DNA of 64,000 nt from assembly GCF_022682495.2 (NCBI RefSeq), contig NC_071392.1:105204896-105268895 (forward strand). The letters run 5' to 3'. The stretch is from Desmodus rotundus (taxonomy: Eukaryota; Chordata; Mammalia; Chiroptera; Phyllostomidae). The notes beneath the pieces were generated by a model that made no database searches, had not been told where the DNA came from, and worked only from the letters and a program-made list of their open reading frames with translations. The position numbers and the translations under genes are program-made. This document shows, in pieces, positions 62,310 to 64,000 of the stretch; within the stretch, counting starts at the first letter, position 1, and each line of letters begins with the position of its first letter.

Positions 62310-63185
62310 AGCCAGGACAAGTGGAATACCGAAACTATGACAGCTAGTCAAATGGTCGAGCAGTTTCCAGCCACCGAGTAAATCACAAAATCCTATCTTT
62401 CCTAACCTAGGACACTTGAAAGTAAGTGGCCTACACTTCTCCCCAACCAGAGGGTCACAGCTTAAATCACCCTACTCAGGGAGATAGGTAACAGAAATCC
62501 AATTAATGCCCGCTGTGCCACCCACACCCAAGGATGGGTGAAGTCCAGGGAATCAATCTCATTTGGTGCATCAGCGTGAAGCCGATGAATACTCTGTTGA
62601 GATCCTCCCTAAGACCTCCCCTAAAATTGTCCCCTTTAGAAAACAGGTAAAAACCCTCAGTATAAAGACCCAGCAGGGCTCTCTCTGGAGCATGCCCACA
62701 CCTTTCTTCCCTCTTAGGTGTGCATCTTTATTTTTCTCTCCTAAACTCTAAGGGTTTCCAGGAGACTCGCAAGCAGAGGAGCAAAAGGCAATGGCAGCCG
62801 AACCTGGGCTTACTGCCTGAACCTATTGCCATGGCACCCTTTTCTCTGACTTCTCAGTGAGCTAGCTAACAGCAGACCTGCCGTGGCTCATTTCTGTCCC
62901 TTTGACTTTTACTTCTCAGTAAGTCCACACAGCTCACTTCTTTTCTGTAATGTTTCTAGAGATCCAAAGCAGAGCACCACCCAGGCTCTCTCCTGTTGCT
63001 TCTTCTACCCTAAGCCCTTCCTTTGTTTCACCGTCCCCAGCTTTAACAAACACACTCTCAAAGTCATCTCGACTTGTGTTGTGAAATTTTTCCCACATGA
63101 AGTCAAGAGCCCACACACTACCCACCTGCTTGGGGCAGATCAGCTCTGGCCTGGTCCCTTTTTGGTCGCACGGCACACCCAGACT
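62310..63185 (+). mobile_element. LTR family copy D, near full length
   Basis: The longest uninterrupted copy. 'aatcacaaaatcctatcttt', 'ctgttgagatcctccctaag', 'cagtataaagacccagcagg' (a TATAAAG box at about 62660), 'gctttaacaaacacactctc' at the poly(A) region and 'gacttgtgttgtgaaatttt' after it. Its poly(A) signal has changed to AACAAA. Same orientation as copies A and C. Confidence 0.87.
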
Positions 63186-63199
63186 TAACCTGCAACACG

Positions 63200-63335
63200 C
63201 ACATGAGACAATCAGGGATCTTGTTGAAAGATGAGATTCCAGTTCAGTAGGTCTGAGCTGGGGCCTGAGAGTCGGCCGTTATAATCAGCTCCCAGGTAAC
63301 ATCGATGCTAACGATTCCTGGACCAAAATTTGATA
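63200..63335 (+). mobile_element. MER5A-like hAT-Charlie element
   Basis: 'tccagttcagtaggtctgag', 'ctggggcctgagagtcggcc' and 'cagctcccaggtaacatcga'. Confidence 0.8.
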
Positions 63336-63359
63336 ATCCCCCCCCCCAAAAAAAAAACA

Positions 63360-63495
63360 CTTGATTCTGTCTTACCTCCACATAAAACCCTCCACTGATT
63401 CTCCAGCACTCTCGGGGAGAGGCCTCACTGTACCCCACAGGCTCTCCGTGGCCTTGTTCTCACCTGATGTTCTAGCCCCTGCACCTCCACTCCCC
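63360..63495 (+). repeat. L2 LINE 3' fragment
   Basis: 'ctccgtggccttgttctcac' and 'ctgatgttctagcccctgca'. Confidence 0.5.
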
Positions 63496-63559
63496 TGTCC
63501 TCTCTTTTCTCCTTATTTATTATCAATTTATTTATAATCTAATGAAATGAAACGGAACC

Positions 63560-63985
63560 ACCATCCCACCTGAGCACCAGAACATTACCGATAACCTGAA
63601 TGTGACCTGTACGTTCCTCCCCTCTCCTGACCCGAGGTAACCATTCTTGAGTTTCTGCTTAACTTTCCCTTGATTTAAAACATTTTCTACCACGTGCATG
63701 TGTCTAAATATGCATATTTTGGGTTTTGCTTTTATTATGCATTCTAAAAGTTGCACCATAGTGTAGGTAGTTTTCTGCGACTTTTTCACCCAACATTATC
63801 TCTGAGAAAGATGTGTTGCTGTTCGCTGCTGAAGTTCATTCGATTTCACAGCTGTGTAATATTCCATGGTGTGAATATTCCACAGTGTATCTGCCCACTC
63901 GCCTGTGGATGGGCATCTGGGGTGTTGCCAATGTTTTTGTTACTACGAACAGCTCAGGTGTGAATAAACGTTCCCTGGCTTGCCC
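63560..63985 (-). repeat. L1 LINE antisense fragment
   Basis: 'cacagctgtgtaatattcca', 'cctgtggatgggcatctggg' and 'tttttgttactacgaacagc' are antisense to the end of L1 ORF2. Confidence 0.75.
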
Positions 63986-64000
63986 TCTCCCATTCCAACT

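Noticed and set aside
58485..63185. Intact provirus between LTR copies C and D
   Set aside because: No gag, pol or env motif lies between them. The interior holds a CNN2 retrocopy, a SINE, an unrelated antisense LTR and old repeats.
50000..64000. First exon of ADA
   Set aside because: Expected from human gene order on the plus strand beyond CCN5, but no match to its short first exon or to later exons was seen. It probably lies past the window end.

Overview
This window is nuclear DNA of a mammal, almost certainly a bat. Eleven copies of a tRNA-derived SINE of the vespertilionid (VES) type are present, with its hallmarks: a tRNA-like head, the phrase 'ggtttgatccctggtcaggg', an 'acatcgatgtttctctc' block and a CT-rich tail running into 'ctctaaaat'. 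A non-autonomous hAT element with a perfect 8-bp target duplication and a bat-type L1 3' end with a perfect 15-bp target duplication agree with this. The rest is the usual placental background of MIR, L2, L1M, MER5, MER20 and Tigger relics.

The only protein-coding gene I can support is CCN5 (WISP2), on the minus strand, with all four coding exons: 15355-15414 (signal peptide), 11212-11428 (IGFBP-like domain), 5945-6199 (VWC domain) and 4095-4294 (TSP1 domain and stop). The splice sites and phases join to one 732-nt reading frame encoding 243 residues. The last exon has no ORF of its own starting with Met and was found by its TSP1 motif. Compared with the human protein as I know it, the bat protein is about 7 residues shorter at the C-terminus, and its IGFBP signature carries an Asn in place of a normally conserved Gly.

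From about 15.4 kb to the end there is no intact gene. In human the order is ADA, a gene-poor interval, then CCN5, so this stretch should be the interval upstream of CCN5, pointing toward ADA. I found no ADA exon. The interval is rich in MIR, with possible regulatory sequences: a CpG-rich 34-bp duplication about 640 bp upstream of the CCN5 start codon, an LTR-like segment with four ATTGG boxes at exact 24-bp spacing, a pair of CACGTG E-boxes, and a strong match to the CTCF consensus near 39.47 kb.

The right third (about 41-63.2 kb) is where mobile elements have piled up. It holds tandem SINEs, a hAT element nested in an L1, the remains of a hAT transposase dimerisation domain beside a cleanly inserted L1, four copies of one endogenous retroviral LTR family (two ending at the polyadenylation site, two extending further), an antisense LTR of another family, and a decayed CNN2 retropseudogene directly beside one LTR. 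I see no novel coding system. The most noteworthy items are the CCN5 sequence changes, the phased CCAAT array, the transposase fossil, the LTR cluster and the CNN2 retrocopy.
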